NCBI GenBank assembly: GCA_026770595.1 | Contig: MU634771.1 | Coordinates: 1 to 10,282 of the forward strand | Direction: 5' to 3' | DNA: 10,282 nt | Origin: Ochromonadaceae sp. CCMP2298 | Lineage: Eukaryota; Sar; Synurophyceae; Ochromonadales; Ochromonadaceae | Shown here: in pieces, positions 1 through 7,664 of the stretch | How the letters are laid out: every line of letters begins with the position of its first letter | Position numbering within the stretch: position 1 is the stretch's first letter | The notes under the pieces: generated by a model | Database searches by the model: none | Told to the model about the DNA's origin: nothing | The model's input: only the letters and a program-made list of their open reading frames with translations | Program-made: the position numbers and the translations under genes

Positions 1-132
1 CACTGCCACTGCTGCTGTCACTACCACTGCTGCTGTCACTGCCACTGCCACTGCTGCTGTCACTACCACTGCTGCTGTCACTGCCACTGCTGCTGCTGCT
101 GCCACTGCCACTGCCACTACTGCCGCTACTGC
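1..132 (-). repeat. Ser/Gly/Asp-coding triplet repeat in the exonuclease gene
   Basis: On the minus strand AGC/AGT/GGC/GAC codons alternate to give SGSDSSS-type units in the same frame as the exonuclease. It lies C-terminal to the nuclease domain and looks like a flexible acidic linker that could expand or contract. It continues past the window edge. Confidence 0.85.
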
Positions 133-2886
133 CTCCACGCATATCCTCCAAATGGCACTGCCGCAGCATCTGTGTCACATCGATGTCGCGCTTTAGCGTA
201 AGAATGCGCCTATACAGCGCCACGTTCTCGTACCCACACAGATACAGCTTCGACAGCACAGTCATCGGTCTCGAGTTGTTATCCCTCAACGCCACGCCCA
301 GCTCGGCCAGCGCCGCCTCCAGCCCCGCCCTGCCCATCTGCTGCTCGATGTGCAGATGCAGTATCTTGGAGGTGGGCCGCTCTTTCCCCATGGCCAGGTC
401 CCCCTCCTGCAGGCTCAATTGGCGCAGCCCCAGGCGCGTGTACAGCTCATCCACGCCGTCGAAGTGCAACATCAGCGCCACCGCCAGCGCCTGCCCCACG
501 CCCCGCACGCCCGGCACATTGTCCGACGTGTCCCCCATAAGCGCCTGCAGATCGGTCATCGCTTCGGGCCCGATAAAAAACTTTTTTCGGACGTTTTCGG
601 GCCCGACGATTTCGAAGGTGGAGGGCAGCATGACGTGCACGCCGCCTGTGAAGTGTCCGAATAAGTGGGTTTAATAGGCGTGTGTCGCATAGATGGGGTG
701 GGTTTAATAGGTGTGTGTCACATAGATGGGGTGGGTTTAATAGGTGTGTCACATAGATGGGGTGGGTTTAATAGGTGTGTCACATAGATGGGGTGGGTTT
801 AATACATATAGTATAGGAGGGGTTAATAGGTGTCACATGAGAGGCCGTAAACTGAGTTAGATAAAGCATAAAGCACAACGTCGTAGAAAAAACCCAGGTA
901 ATGTTCGAGGTGAAAAGACCACATTTGGGTAGGGAATTATGATAATAAGACAGATAAAAAGACACACGGCCCTTTTGTGTAATTCTACCCACACACTAAC
1001 CGTACCTGCACGGTTTACTTATACGAGTATAGGAGTGGGTTTAATACACATTATAGTATATATAGAGTGGGTTTAATACACATTATAGTATATATAGAGT
1101 GGGTTTAATACACCCACACACTGTATTTCTACCCACAGTACCTCCCGAGTCTATCAGCTGCAGCATGTCTTTGTCCGGGGAGAAGTGCACCACGCCCAGG
1201 CCCCTGTGTTAGAGGGGTTTAGACCAGTGTGTGTTAGAGGGTGAAAAGACCAGATTTGGGTAGGGAAATCATGATAAAAAGACGTGTAGGGGGTTATAGG
1301 TGTATGGGGTTCTAGGTGTAGGGGGTTATAGGTGTAGGGGGTTATAGATGTATAGGAGAATTTTTAGTTCAGGGATGGGGTACGGTGGGGTGCATAGGGG
1401 TGGTGTAGAGTACTAATGGTGTAGAGTACTAGTCCGGTATAAGTGTACCAATGTATGGTGTATGTGTACCAGTATACGTGTAACATCAGTATAGGCTCAC
1501 CTCTCTCTCGCCCAGCGCCCCACCGACGCCATCAGATCGTCCGCCTCGTGGCCGGGCAGAACCAGGCACTTCGCGCCGACCGCTGCGAGCACTCGAACAG
1601 CCAGGGGGAACATGGGCTGCAGCAGGGCCGGAGCGGGGCCGCGGTTGGCCTTGTAGGCGGGGTACACCTCCTGTGGGGGTGCGGGGGGGTCAGTGGGAAT
1701 GTACAGTACAGTATACGGTAACAGTACACAGCACACAGCACACAGCACTCAGTACACAGCAGCACAGCACACAGCAGCACAGTAGCACAGCACACAGCAC
1801 ACAGCACAGTACACAGCACACAGTACACAGTACACAGCACACAGCACACAGCACACAGCAGCACAGCACACAGCAGCACAGCACACAGCAGCACAGTAGC
1901 ACAGCACACAGCACACAGTACACAGTACACAGTACACAGCACACAGCAGCACAGCACACAGCACACAGCACACAGCAGCACAGTAGCACAGCACACAGCA
2001 CAGTACACACCTGGCGGGCAGTTGCGCGCCCCGCGTCGAAAGCTACCGCCAAATATCGTGGGTTTAATTCGCGCACAATGCGGGCAAATTGGGTCAGAAA
2101 TGCGACTAGTGCGTCGCACTGGAGGGTTCCGATGGTGGCCGTGAGCTCGGCCCGCAGGGCGGCCTCTTGCTCTAGTGTGAGCTCAATCTCCCCCCCCCCC
2201 CCCCCTATCTCCCCCCCTATCCCCCCCCCTATCCCCCCCCCGGTCCCCCCTTTCATCTTCCCCACTCCCCCCATCCCCACCGCCGTCCCCACCGCCGCCC
2301 CCCCCACCGCCCCCCCATCCGCCCTGTCCTCTGCCTCCACATCCCCATCCGACCAGATCGAGTTAAGCTTCTTCTCCCGCAGCCCCACCGCCTCCACCGT
2401 GCGCCGCAGCTGCTCGATTCCCATATTCCCCAACACATCCCCGCTCAGCTGGCGGGCCAGAAAGGACCCCTCGTAGGCGCCCGCGTTGGTGGCGCGGCTG
2501 TAAAAAGCCCAGTGCAGCAGAGAGGTGCCGTCGATTATGTACAGCGTCTCTTCGGGCAGCTGCGCCTTGGTGTAGGCGTACTTGGAGGCGGGGTAGCGGG
2601 GGGGGCGGGGGCCCTTGGGTGCATCGGCGGTTACGGCACCGGTCACAGCAGCACGGGTAGTATCGGTGCCCCCAGTGCCGGCACCGGTGACGCTGGCGTC
2701 GACTGCGCCTGACCCCTCGGTGGCTTTGAGAGCACCCGCACAAGAGTGGAAAGGTGAGAATGAAGAGCGGACTCCAACGCTTCCTGTGACTCGAGACGAT
2801 GTGCCTCTCAGCACCCTCAGACTCGTCAGCATGGACAGCGATGTGCAGAGAAGGCTCAGCCACAGGAGCACGGCCCTCTTGCTCAT
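1..2886 (-). CDS. DNA polymerase I-type 5'-3' exonuclease, four exons, partial at left edge
   Basis: Exons on the minus strand are 2886-2011, 1670-1501, 1203-1142 and 645-1. All introns are GT-AG and the frame is kept across each junction. The joined protein carries the metal-binding acidic residues of the 53EXO/FEN family: IIDG (Asp about 119), AFDA (Asp about 284), YKANR (about 298), GHEADD (Glu 334, Asp 336/337), SPDKDMLQL (Asp 359/361) and GDTSDNVPG (Asp 408/411), followed by a helix-3-turn-helix region (GVRGVG). This family removes 5' flaps and RNA primers during DNA replication and repair. The Met at 2886 is preferred over 2934 because it starts a hydrophobic signal-peptide-like segment, followed by a Ser/Thr/Arg-rich stretch. 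That arrangement suggests a bipartite plastid leader (inference). About 75 residues of Gly-rich, low-complexity insertion separate the first two motifs. The 3' end becomes a Ser/Gly/Asp repeat and leaves the window, so whether a polymerase domain follows is unknown. Confidence 0.88.
646..1141 (-). repeat. Intron 3 of the exonuclease, filled with two minisatellites
   Basis: The intron runs from donor GTACTG (minus strand, at 1141) to acceptor CACAG (ending at 646). It holds four tandem units of 31-33 bp at 665-792, each beginning GTGGGTTTAATAGG, with a partial fifth unit. A second array of 32-bp units lies at 1033-1112, beginning GAGTGGGTTTAATACA. Both arrays share the GTGGGTTTAATA core, so they are probably related. 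No coding sequence is seen inside. Confidence 0.8.
909..1288. repeat. Dispersed ~50-bp duplication shared by introns 3 and 2
   Basis: A stretch starting at about 909 (GGTGAAAAGACCACATTTGG) recurs at about 1239 (GGTGAAAAGACCAGATTTGG). Both continue with GTAGGGAA and ATGATAA-type sequence, then AAAAAGAC. One copy lies in intron 3 and the other in intron 2, on either side of the 62-nt third exon. This points to segmental copying between neighbouring introns. Confidence 0.7.
1204..1500 (-). repeat. Intron 2 of the exonuclease with short G-rich repeats
   Basis: The donor is GTGAGC at 1500 and the acceptor is AACACAG ending at 1204 (minus strand). On the plus strand, units like GTGTAGGGGGTTATAG recur about four times between about 1284 and 1352. 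Repeated GTGTAGAGTACTA and GTGTACCA words follow at about 1400-1470. Nothing coding is visible. Confidence 0.75.
1671..2010 (-). repeat. Intron 1 of the exonuclease, dominated by a CAGCACA/CAGTACA satellite
   Basis: The donor is CAG|GTGTGT at 2011/2010 and the acceptor is CCCACAG|GAG at 1671/1670. From about 1700 to 2008 the plus strand is built from CACAG, CAGCAG and CAGTACA words. A higher-order block containing AGCAGCACAGTAGCACAGCA occurs three times (near 1773, 1887 and 1973). Long Cys/Val-rich or His/Ser/Thr-rich frames through it are artefacts of the repeat. Confidence 0.88.
2190..2205. repeat. 16-bp C/G homopolymer inside exon 1
   Basis: An uninterrupted run of 16 C on the plus strand (G on the coding strand) encodes part of the Gly-rich insertion of the exonuclease. 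The frame on both sides is the same, so the run length as given is in frame. Shorter C runs follow to about 2310. Confidence 0.95.
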
Positions 2887-2970
2887 TTCCAGTACAGTCG
2901 CGCCTCCTCCATCGAGACAGTGAGTCCTACCCATCCAAAGCCAACAGAACAGAACAGGGAGTCTCCTCTC

Positions 2971-3307
2971 TAGGGCTTCCGGCCGATTCGGCCCAGATAG
3001 TCGGCCGCGGCCGAGTCGTCTCTGGCCGACTGGCGGCCGACTTCGACGCCAAAAGCCGAGCCATTTTTTCCGGCGAAAAAAGCCATGTTATTCGGCGAAA
3101 ATATGACATTTTAACCCAAAAAAAATTTACCCCAAAAACATCTATTTTTCGACGAAAAATGTCGCCTTTTTTTTGCCAAAAAACATGTTTTTTCGGCAAC
3201 AAAAGTCCCCTGGGAATAACCCCAATGGCTCGGCCATGGCTCGGCCGGGCCGACTCAGATTTGTCGGCCCGGTCGGGCCGACATTTTTGAGTCGGCCGGA
3301 AGCCCTA
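2971..3307. mobile_element. Non-autonomous hAT-type MITE, 337 bp
   Basis: The ends are perfect 16-bp inverted repeats: TAGGGCTTCCGGCCGA at 2971-2986 and its reverse complement at 3292-3307. The element is flanked by an exact 8-bp duplication, CTCCTCTC, at 2963-2970 and 3308-3315. An 8-bp target duplication with TAGGG ends is characteristic of the hAT superfamily. Both subterminal regions are dense in GGCCGA/TCGGCC words in both orientations, which resemble the transposase-binding repeats of hAT elements. The AT-rich centre (3060-3200) has no transposase frame, so mobility would need a transposase supplied elsewhere. The left end lies 84 bp upstream of the preferred exonuclease start. Confidence 0.93.
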
Positions 3308-3600
3308 CTCCTCTCCCACACAAAGGCCAGCAGACGTGTCCGTCGAAAAGCCAAGACGTCAAAAACCCCGACAGCCGGATCCGGATAAGAGCCTAAACGG
3401 ATACTCTAAATTTTGTGATGTTTACTCGAAAAAACAGCGTTTTTTTTTAATTACGTTCGATGTTGTGTCGCACATCGATCTGCCAACAAATTCGAAGTTC
3501 GCGCATTGCTCATTATCGCTCGGTGCCGAGAACTTGCGCGGTCTATATTCTGAGCCCCTTTTTGAAATCGACCCCTGTGGAAAGTCAGTAGGGCTAGCTC
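3308..3600. other. Spacer between the MITE and the next reading frame, no gene seen
   Basis: Beyond the target duplication there is mixed sequence with short A and T runs (for example 3430-3449) and no sustained reading frame with coding character. It could hold the promoter of the frame starting at 3601, but no clear motif is visible. Confidence 0.5.
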
Positions 3601-4137
3601 ATGACTGCACAGTCTGTGGAAGTACAAGCTCGGCTCCATGCAAATCTGCGGGGAATCGTCTCTTTCTTCCAGGGAGCTAAACCATCCTCTGTGGAGATGA
3701 TGCAAACCCTCATTGACAAGCACCAGACGATGGACATTTTAGGGTTGGTGGAGGGCTATGGGAAGTGTGGCCTTCGTCGACCACGACGGGTCGCGCATCT
3801 GCTCAAATCGTTCCTGTCGCTTATAGATGCACTAATGATAGGAAGATTCTTCGTAAAAAGCTGTGCGCGCTGAAGGAGGACAAGAAGACGGACCCGGAAT
3901 TGCTGGTCAGGCAGGAGAGCCTGACATAGGGATGCAATGTATCGCGGAAGGAATCCTCTGTTCCTTTCTACCAACACGCACCCCCAGCTCTTGATGAACA
4001 TCCCTCAAGTCATCTACCCCCTTGCATGTTCCTGACGCCAGTGCCAGGTGCGCTGTGACCACGGCCAACAGCTCCACTACTTCTTCAAAACTGAATTTTA
4101 TGGGTCGAAAGACTGGCGCAAAATCTACAAGTTTTGA
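3601..4137 (+). pseudogene. Unrecognised gene, broken or spliced, several frames
   Basis: An ATG at 3601 opens a protein-like frame (MTAQSVEVQARLHANL and onward) for about 54 codons to EGYG. A possible 62-nt GT-AG intron at 3765-3826 would join it to CTNDRKILRKKL and DPELLVRQESLT, ending at TAG 3927. After that, the original frame again looks coding (3931-4135). It includes a His- and aromatic-rich stretch (HYFFKTEFYG, then KDWRKIYKF) and is interrupted by one TGA at 4030. No family is recognised. The mixture of frame changes and stops suggests a decayed gene, although real introns could explain part of it. Confidence 0.35.
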
Positions 4138-4157
4138 TCCTAACCGCGCCTAATTGA

Positions 4158-4763
4158 AAGATCGGCGGATTAAGGTTTCCTATTAACGACGCCCATATAG
4201 AAAAACTCAGGAACCGTGGAGACCTTGGCCATTCCTATAAGAGCTTGTCTTACAGGTTCTGGCGAGGCCTTGTCTCATTGCGTGTCAGCGCAGAATTAAT
4301 CACGAGAGAGCAACAACAGAGAGCGCACGTGGTCATGTCGAACAAGCCACGAAAGTAGCTGGCGTCGAAACTCGCCGTCAAATCGATTTCTGTTCGTTCT
4401 GGTCTATCAGTGGACACGGTGATCGATAAGAGAAGTGTGCAGTTGATAAAAGTGGTCAAGAGCAACAACGGTGACGTGGAGAAGGTGCGCAAAATGCTGA
4501 GCGGGTCTTCGGAAAGCGTGGCTGGCTTCATTAACGGGAAGGATCTGGAGATAAGTACGGCTCTCCATAGGGCATCTGAGATTGGAAACACAGATGTGGT
4601 GAAGCTGCTGCTGGACAGAGGCGCAGATATCAAAGCGAAAGATAGGAGGAAACGAATGGCTCTGCATACGGCATCTTATGCTGGAAACAAGTAGTGTGTT
4701 GACCTCAGGCTTTTGGGGACTTATAATAACCGCCGGCATCTGACGATTCGGCGGCTTTAGTAA
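4158..4763 (+). pseudogene. Ankyrin-repeat protein frame interrupted by TAG codons
   Basis: One frame stays open from 4158 to 4763 apart from TAG codons at 4356 and 4692, and it ends in TAG TAA at 4758-4763. The clear part (4549-4691) contains ankyrin signatures: STALHRASEIGNTDVVKLLL, DRGADIKAKD and MALHTASYAGNK. That is one full repeat of about 33 residues and the start of the next. The ankyrin pattern continues across the second TAG with CVDL, as in a normal GN..CV.LL helix. Ankyrin repeats mediate protein-protein contacts. The only ATG with a useful position (4335) runs into the TAG at 4356 after seven codons. The frame is therefore either a pseudogene, a gene with missed introns, or one that reads TAG as sense. 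Confidence 0.6.
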
Positions 4764-4907
4764 GTCCCCAAGTCCCCAGCTGCCCCCCACTGCGGGTGAT
4801 GCGTCCGGAGCGTAGCGCAGGGGGCGACACCCCCAAGTCCCCAAGTCCCTAGCTGCCCCCCACTGCGGGTGATGCGTCCGGAGCGTAGCGCAGGGGGCGA
4901 CACCCCC
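4762..4907. repeat. Two tandem 73-bp units with an internal hairpin
   Basis: Copies at 4762-4834 and 4835-4907 differ at one base (C at 4777, T at 4850). Each starts with AAGTCCCCAAGTCCC. Each contains an inverted repeat in which GCCCCC-CA-CTGCG pairs with CGCAGGGGGC around a loop of about 21 nt. The repeat follows the ankyrin frame and is outside any supported gene. Confidence 0.92.
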
Positions 4908-5082
4908 GCGACCCCCGCGGCCCCCGCTGCACCCCCAGTCCCCCAGTTGCTCGCGCCTGCCCCAGTGGTCCCCAGTCGCCCCTGTGTGCAATCGTTTAAG
5001 GGGGGGGGTAAGGGGGGGTAAGAAGAGTTGGAGTATTCCGATTTCGTTTGTTACATTATGTATGTGGTGGTTGCACGCTAGT
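4908..5082. other. C-rich then G-run spacer
   Basis: CCCCCGCG-type sequence gives way to two long G runs (about 4999-5007 and 5012-5018), then mixed sequence up to the stop codon of the minus-strand gene. The G runs could form quadruplex-like structures. No gene is seen. Confidence 0.6.
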
Positions 5083-6114
5083 CTAGTAGGCCTCGTTGGG
5101 GGGGAAGTACTCCTCTTCGTCGGGGTCGATTAGGCGCTCGGCGGTGACGGGTACAAGGACCGGTATGAGAGGTGCTGCGAGGGCGATGGGGGGTTCTCCG
5201 ATAACGGACTGCACCAGCTTGTCCTTGGTGATGGGGACGATGAGCCCTTTCTGCCCATCGCTGGAGAACTTGGGAGGGATGTGGAGGGTTATCGAGGTGC
5301 CGTTGACGTGGACGTCGCACTTGACGGTGAACTCCACGGAGGCGCCTACGAGACCGGTGTTCGCTCGCATGATGGATGGGAGGATCGGGTCGATCTCGTC
5401 CTTGGGTAGGTCAAAGAAGACGGTCTCGGAGTGGACTTCCTTGCCCACCTTGGTCAACACGATTCGATTGAATGTGAACTTGTCCTTGTTGACGTGGATG
5501 ATGGTCGCGCCCAGTGGGTGTATGGCCTGGAGAACCAGGACATCCCCCCTGACGAAAGCCTTTTGCCACCCCTTCTTTGCTAGGATGGCCTTCGTCGCGG
5601 CAGATGTCGGTTTCCCGAATACCTGGTTTCCCAGCGCGCACACTTGCTCATGGGAATGTCCCTGTCCTCCCGCTCCCTCTACGTGGCGGTCGTTGCCTCT
5701 CCCGCTCCTTTTCTGTTTTTTGGAGGAGATCGCTGTTTGTGGCGGCTCAGCGATCGAGGGGGTATGGGCGCGTACCCCTCGCAGCGTGTCCACTTCGTCT
5801 GCGTCGACGTCGATCACTTCCGTGGCGATGGGTGCCCCGATCTCGTTGGCGTCGACGTATTCCTCCATTCTGGGGCTGCTGGGGTCACTGAGGACGCGGA
5901 TGGCCTCCATGATGCCGTTTTCGAAACCGGGAGGGAGGGGACCGGTGGGGATATGATCGAACCCCGATCCGGATTGGAGGAATCTCGTGTTCGACTGTGC
6001 TATCTCTTCCCAGTCTATACGGGAACGCTTTGAGCGCGCTTCGGCGCATTCGCGGAGTTTGACATTCATCGGGTACATCGTGGATGAATTGTGGCGTTCA
6101 GGAAAGAATGACAT
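5083..6114 (-). CDS. Unrecognised 343-aa protein, intronless
   Basis: A single open frame runs from ATG at 6114 to TAG at 5083. Residues 1-160 look disordered. They include a charged start (RSKRSRIDWEE), an acidic patch at about 101-109 (IDVDADEVD), and a basic, nuclear-localisation-like patch SSKKQKRSGRG at about 130-140. Residues about 165-325 look like a folded, beta-rich domain with alternating hydrophobics (DVLVLQ, GATIIHV, SETVFFDL, EFTVKCDVHV, SITLHIPP). The C-terminus is an acidic tail ending DEEEYFPPNEAY. No family is recognised. It diverges from the plus-strand gene at 6551 across a 436-bp shared upstream region. High GC at third codon positions and the lack of introns match its right-hand neighbours and contrast with the exonuclease gene. 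Confidence 0.72.
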   Translation of the reverse strand: MSFFPERHNSSTMYPMNVKLRECAEARSKRSRIDWEEIAQSNTRFLQSGSGFDHIPTGPLPPGFENGIMEAIRVLSDPSSPRMEEYVDANEIGAPIATEVIDVDADEVDTLRGVRAHTPSIAEPPQTAISSKKQKRSGRGNDRHVEGAGGQGHSHEQVCALGNQVFGKPTSAATKAILAKKGWQKAFVRGDVLVLQAIHPLGATIIHVNKDKFTFNRIVLTKVGKEVHSETVFFDLPKDEIDPILPSIMRANTGLVGASVEFTVKCDVHVNGTSITLHIPPKFSSDGQKGLIVPITKDKLVQSVIGEPPIALAAPLIPVLVPVTAERLIDPDEEEYFPPNEAY

Positions 6115-6550
6115 TCAGGAGAGAGAGACGTTCAGACTCATTCTTTCTCGAAATCTGGCGAAAATCGGGACCGACCTGGGAACAAAAAAAAACATAAAAA
6201 TGCAAAAAGTTGGTCGTTAGAGGGTATCGAACTCGCCCGTCAGTGTGGGGAGTATACACTCAGACCCGTTGAACCACACTGGGGGCGAGTGTACACTCTG
6301 AACCATCCATACCCGGCTTGTTTTTCTGTAAAATATAAACCCCCTCCCTTTAGATTTAGTGTCCCCTCAAGATTTTTGTTTGACATAGCAGGGCGACACA
6401 CGACGCCCCGGCCGCTGTTAGGAACGTTGCGCAAAAAAATCCAAGTTGGACCCCTGCTCACAATTAATTGCAAAACAGGCTTAAAGGAACCGGGCTAGAG
6501 TATATCAAACTCGGCCCCACTTTTAATTTTACCCCCCAAGTATAACAAGC
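6115..6550. promoter_or_regulatory. Shared upstream region of two divergent genes, with paired palindromes
   Basis: This gap separates the divergent starts at 6114 and 6551 and contains no convincing gene. It holds a perfect 12-bp palindrome, GAGTGTACACTC, at 6287-6298, and a near-identical near-palindrome, GAGTATACACTC, at 6250-6261. Around the latter, a 7-bp inverted repeat pairs AGTGTGG (6242-6248) with CCACACT (6274-6280). A diverged 25-bp motif occurs twice in the same direction, at 6216-6240 and 6494-6518 (18 of 25 identical). An AATATAAA word near 6332 could act as a TATA-like element. The promoter role is inferred from position only. Confidence 0.4.
6218..6280 (-). other. tRNA-like relic (A and B box-like sequences)
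   Basis: Read on the minus strand, TGGTTCAACGG (6276-6266) matches a Pol III A box. GAGTTCGATACC (6234-6223) matches a B box/T-loop at normal spacing. Between them AGTGT and ACACT can form an anticodon-like stem, but with a 9-nt loop. The T stem has two mismatches and no acceptor stem is found. It is more like a tRNA-derived SINE fragment or degenerate tRNA than a working tRNA. Confidence 0.35.
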
Positions 6551-7664
6551 ATGTCCCTCCCCCTCGCCAACCTCTCTCCCGAGTTCAGAGCCACGTATGA
6601 ACGCGCCGGTCTGTCCGACCTCGAGTACGCGCGCCCTCGCACAACGGTGCTGGTGGCGGACACGAGGGCGGGGTTGGCTGGTGTGGAGGGGATCACCAAG
6701 GCCACGTTTGCTCGCCTGGACAAGAGAATCTCGTCCAAGAAGGGGATGGTTGAATCACATCTGAACAATTTGGCGGCGGTCCTGGCGGCGTCTCCGACCA
6801 ACCAGTCCCTGTCCCAAAAAAGCCTGGCAGCGTCGCACAAGCTGTACAAGGAGGAGTCGGCCAAGATCTGGATCGTGGAGTGGTCTGCGCAGGTACACGT
6901 CAGTTACGAAGACCCGGAATCGAAGCTGCTGAAGACGAAGACCGACCACGTCTCCTCGCAGCAGTTCGAGAAGTTCCTGGTGGGATATGGTGGGGGGTCG
7001 ATGGACGAGGACACCGCGCGCGAGATCGAGGCGTTCATCCACAACACGCGGGACGTCAAGAAGCGCCGCGGCGCGATCGTAAAGAGGTACGCAGCACACT
7101 ACTGGCGTTCGAAGGGCAGCGTGACCACGTTGAAGGGCAGCCCCACTGGGACCATCGCCGACCAAGACGTCAAGACGATGATCGGCGTCCTCTATTCCCT
7201 CTTTCAGTATGGGACCCCGCGTGTCGTGGGTGTGCCGAGATTGCATTGGACGGTGATTCGCCGCGACACGGCCAAATTCAACACGATCGCGCTGTTCAGC
7301 AAGGTACTCAAGTTCCAACACCGCATGTTCGCCGACGACAGGGCGACCCACATGGCCCAGGCCACTCGATACACGTGCGTTGAGTGGTTGGTCGCGAACG
7401 AGCTGGTAGGGTCTTATCACACGCGCGCGGTGGAAGCGTTTTTTGCTGGATACGACCACGAGACGAACGGCACGACCAGCCTTCAGCTTCTCGCGTTCAT
7501 CAAGTCTCTCGGCGACGTCTCTCTGCACCTCTTCAGCTCGATGTACAATCGAGCTGTACAAGCCCGCCGATGCCCGTCACGCCATTTGTGCGATTGCAAG
7601 CAAAAAGGAGGGTGACGAATCAACACACAACGACGATGAGGAGGGCGGCGGCGCGAACGACTAA
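6551..7664 (+). CDS. Unrecognised ~354-370-aa protein, intronless, frame break near the 3' end
   Basis: The frame opens at ATG 6551 (MSLPLANLSPEFRATYERAG) and stays open to a TGA at 7615, giving 354 aa. After about residue 333 (SSMYN, codon ending at 7549) that frame becomes Arg/Cys-rich and unlike the rest. Another frame continues with good coding character (ELYKPADARHAICAIASKKE), then an acidic tail ending GGGAND and TAA at 7664. Skipping one base at about 7550 would join the two. The protein is mostly helical, with a basic patch RDVKKRRGAIVKRY at about 167-180 and a conserved-looking core YGTPRVVGVPRLHWTVIRR at about 220-238. No family is recognised. A viral nucleocapsid-like fold was considered because of the basic helical core and acidic tail, but nothing in the sequence proves it. 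Third positions are strongly G/C. Confidence 0.7.

Noticed and set aside
183-674. Plus-strand frames over 183-674
   Set aside because: They are antisense shadows of exonuclease exon 4, which carries clear family motifs on the minus strand.
665-792. Regularly spaced repeats that could suggest a CRISPR array
   Set aside because: The units are directly adjacent with no unique spacers and lie in an intron of a eukaryotic gene.
665-1112. GGGTTTA words resembling plant-type telomere repeats
   Set aside because: Each minisatellite unit has only one such word in a longer unrelated unit, so these are not telomeric arrays.
1673-2476. Plus-strand 267-codon frame rich in His, Ser, Thr, then Pro
   Set aside because: It is the antisense of the CA-rich intron and the G-rich exon of the exonuclease. 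Its composition is explained by the repeats.
5096-5956. 286-codon plus-strand frame opposite the 343-aa gene
   Set aside because: The minus frame is longer and has a structured domain pattern and G/C-rich third positions. The plus frame is Trp/Met/Ser-rich and looks like a shadow.
6755-7561. 268-codon minus-strand frame opposite the 354-aa gene
   Set aside because: It is very rich in Arg and Val and has the look of an antisense shadow of a GC3-rich gene.
6551-7664. Viral nucleoprotein assignment for the 354-aa protein
   Set aside because: Only general features (basic helical core, acidic tail, divergent partner gene) point that way. No family motif can be seen, so the gene is left unnamed.
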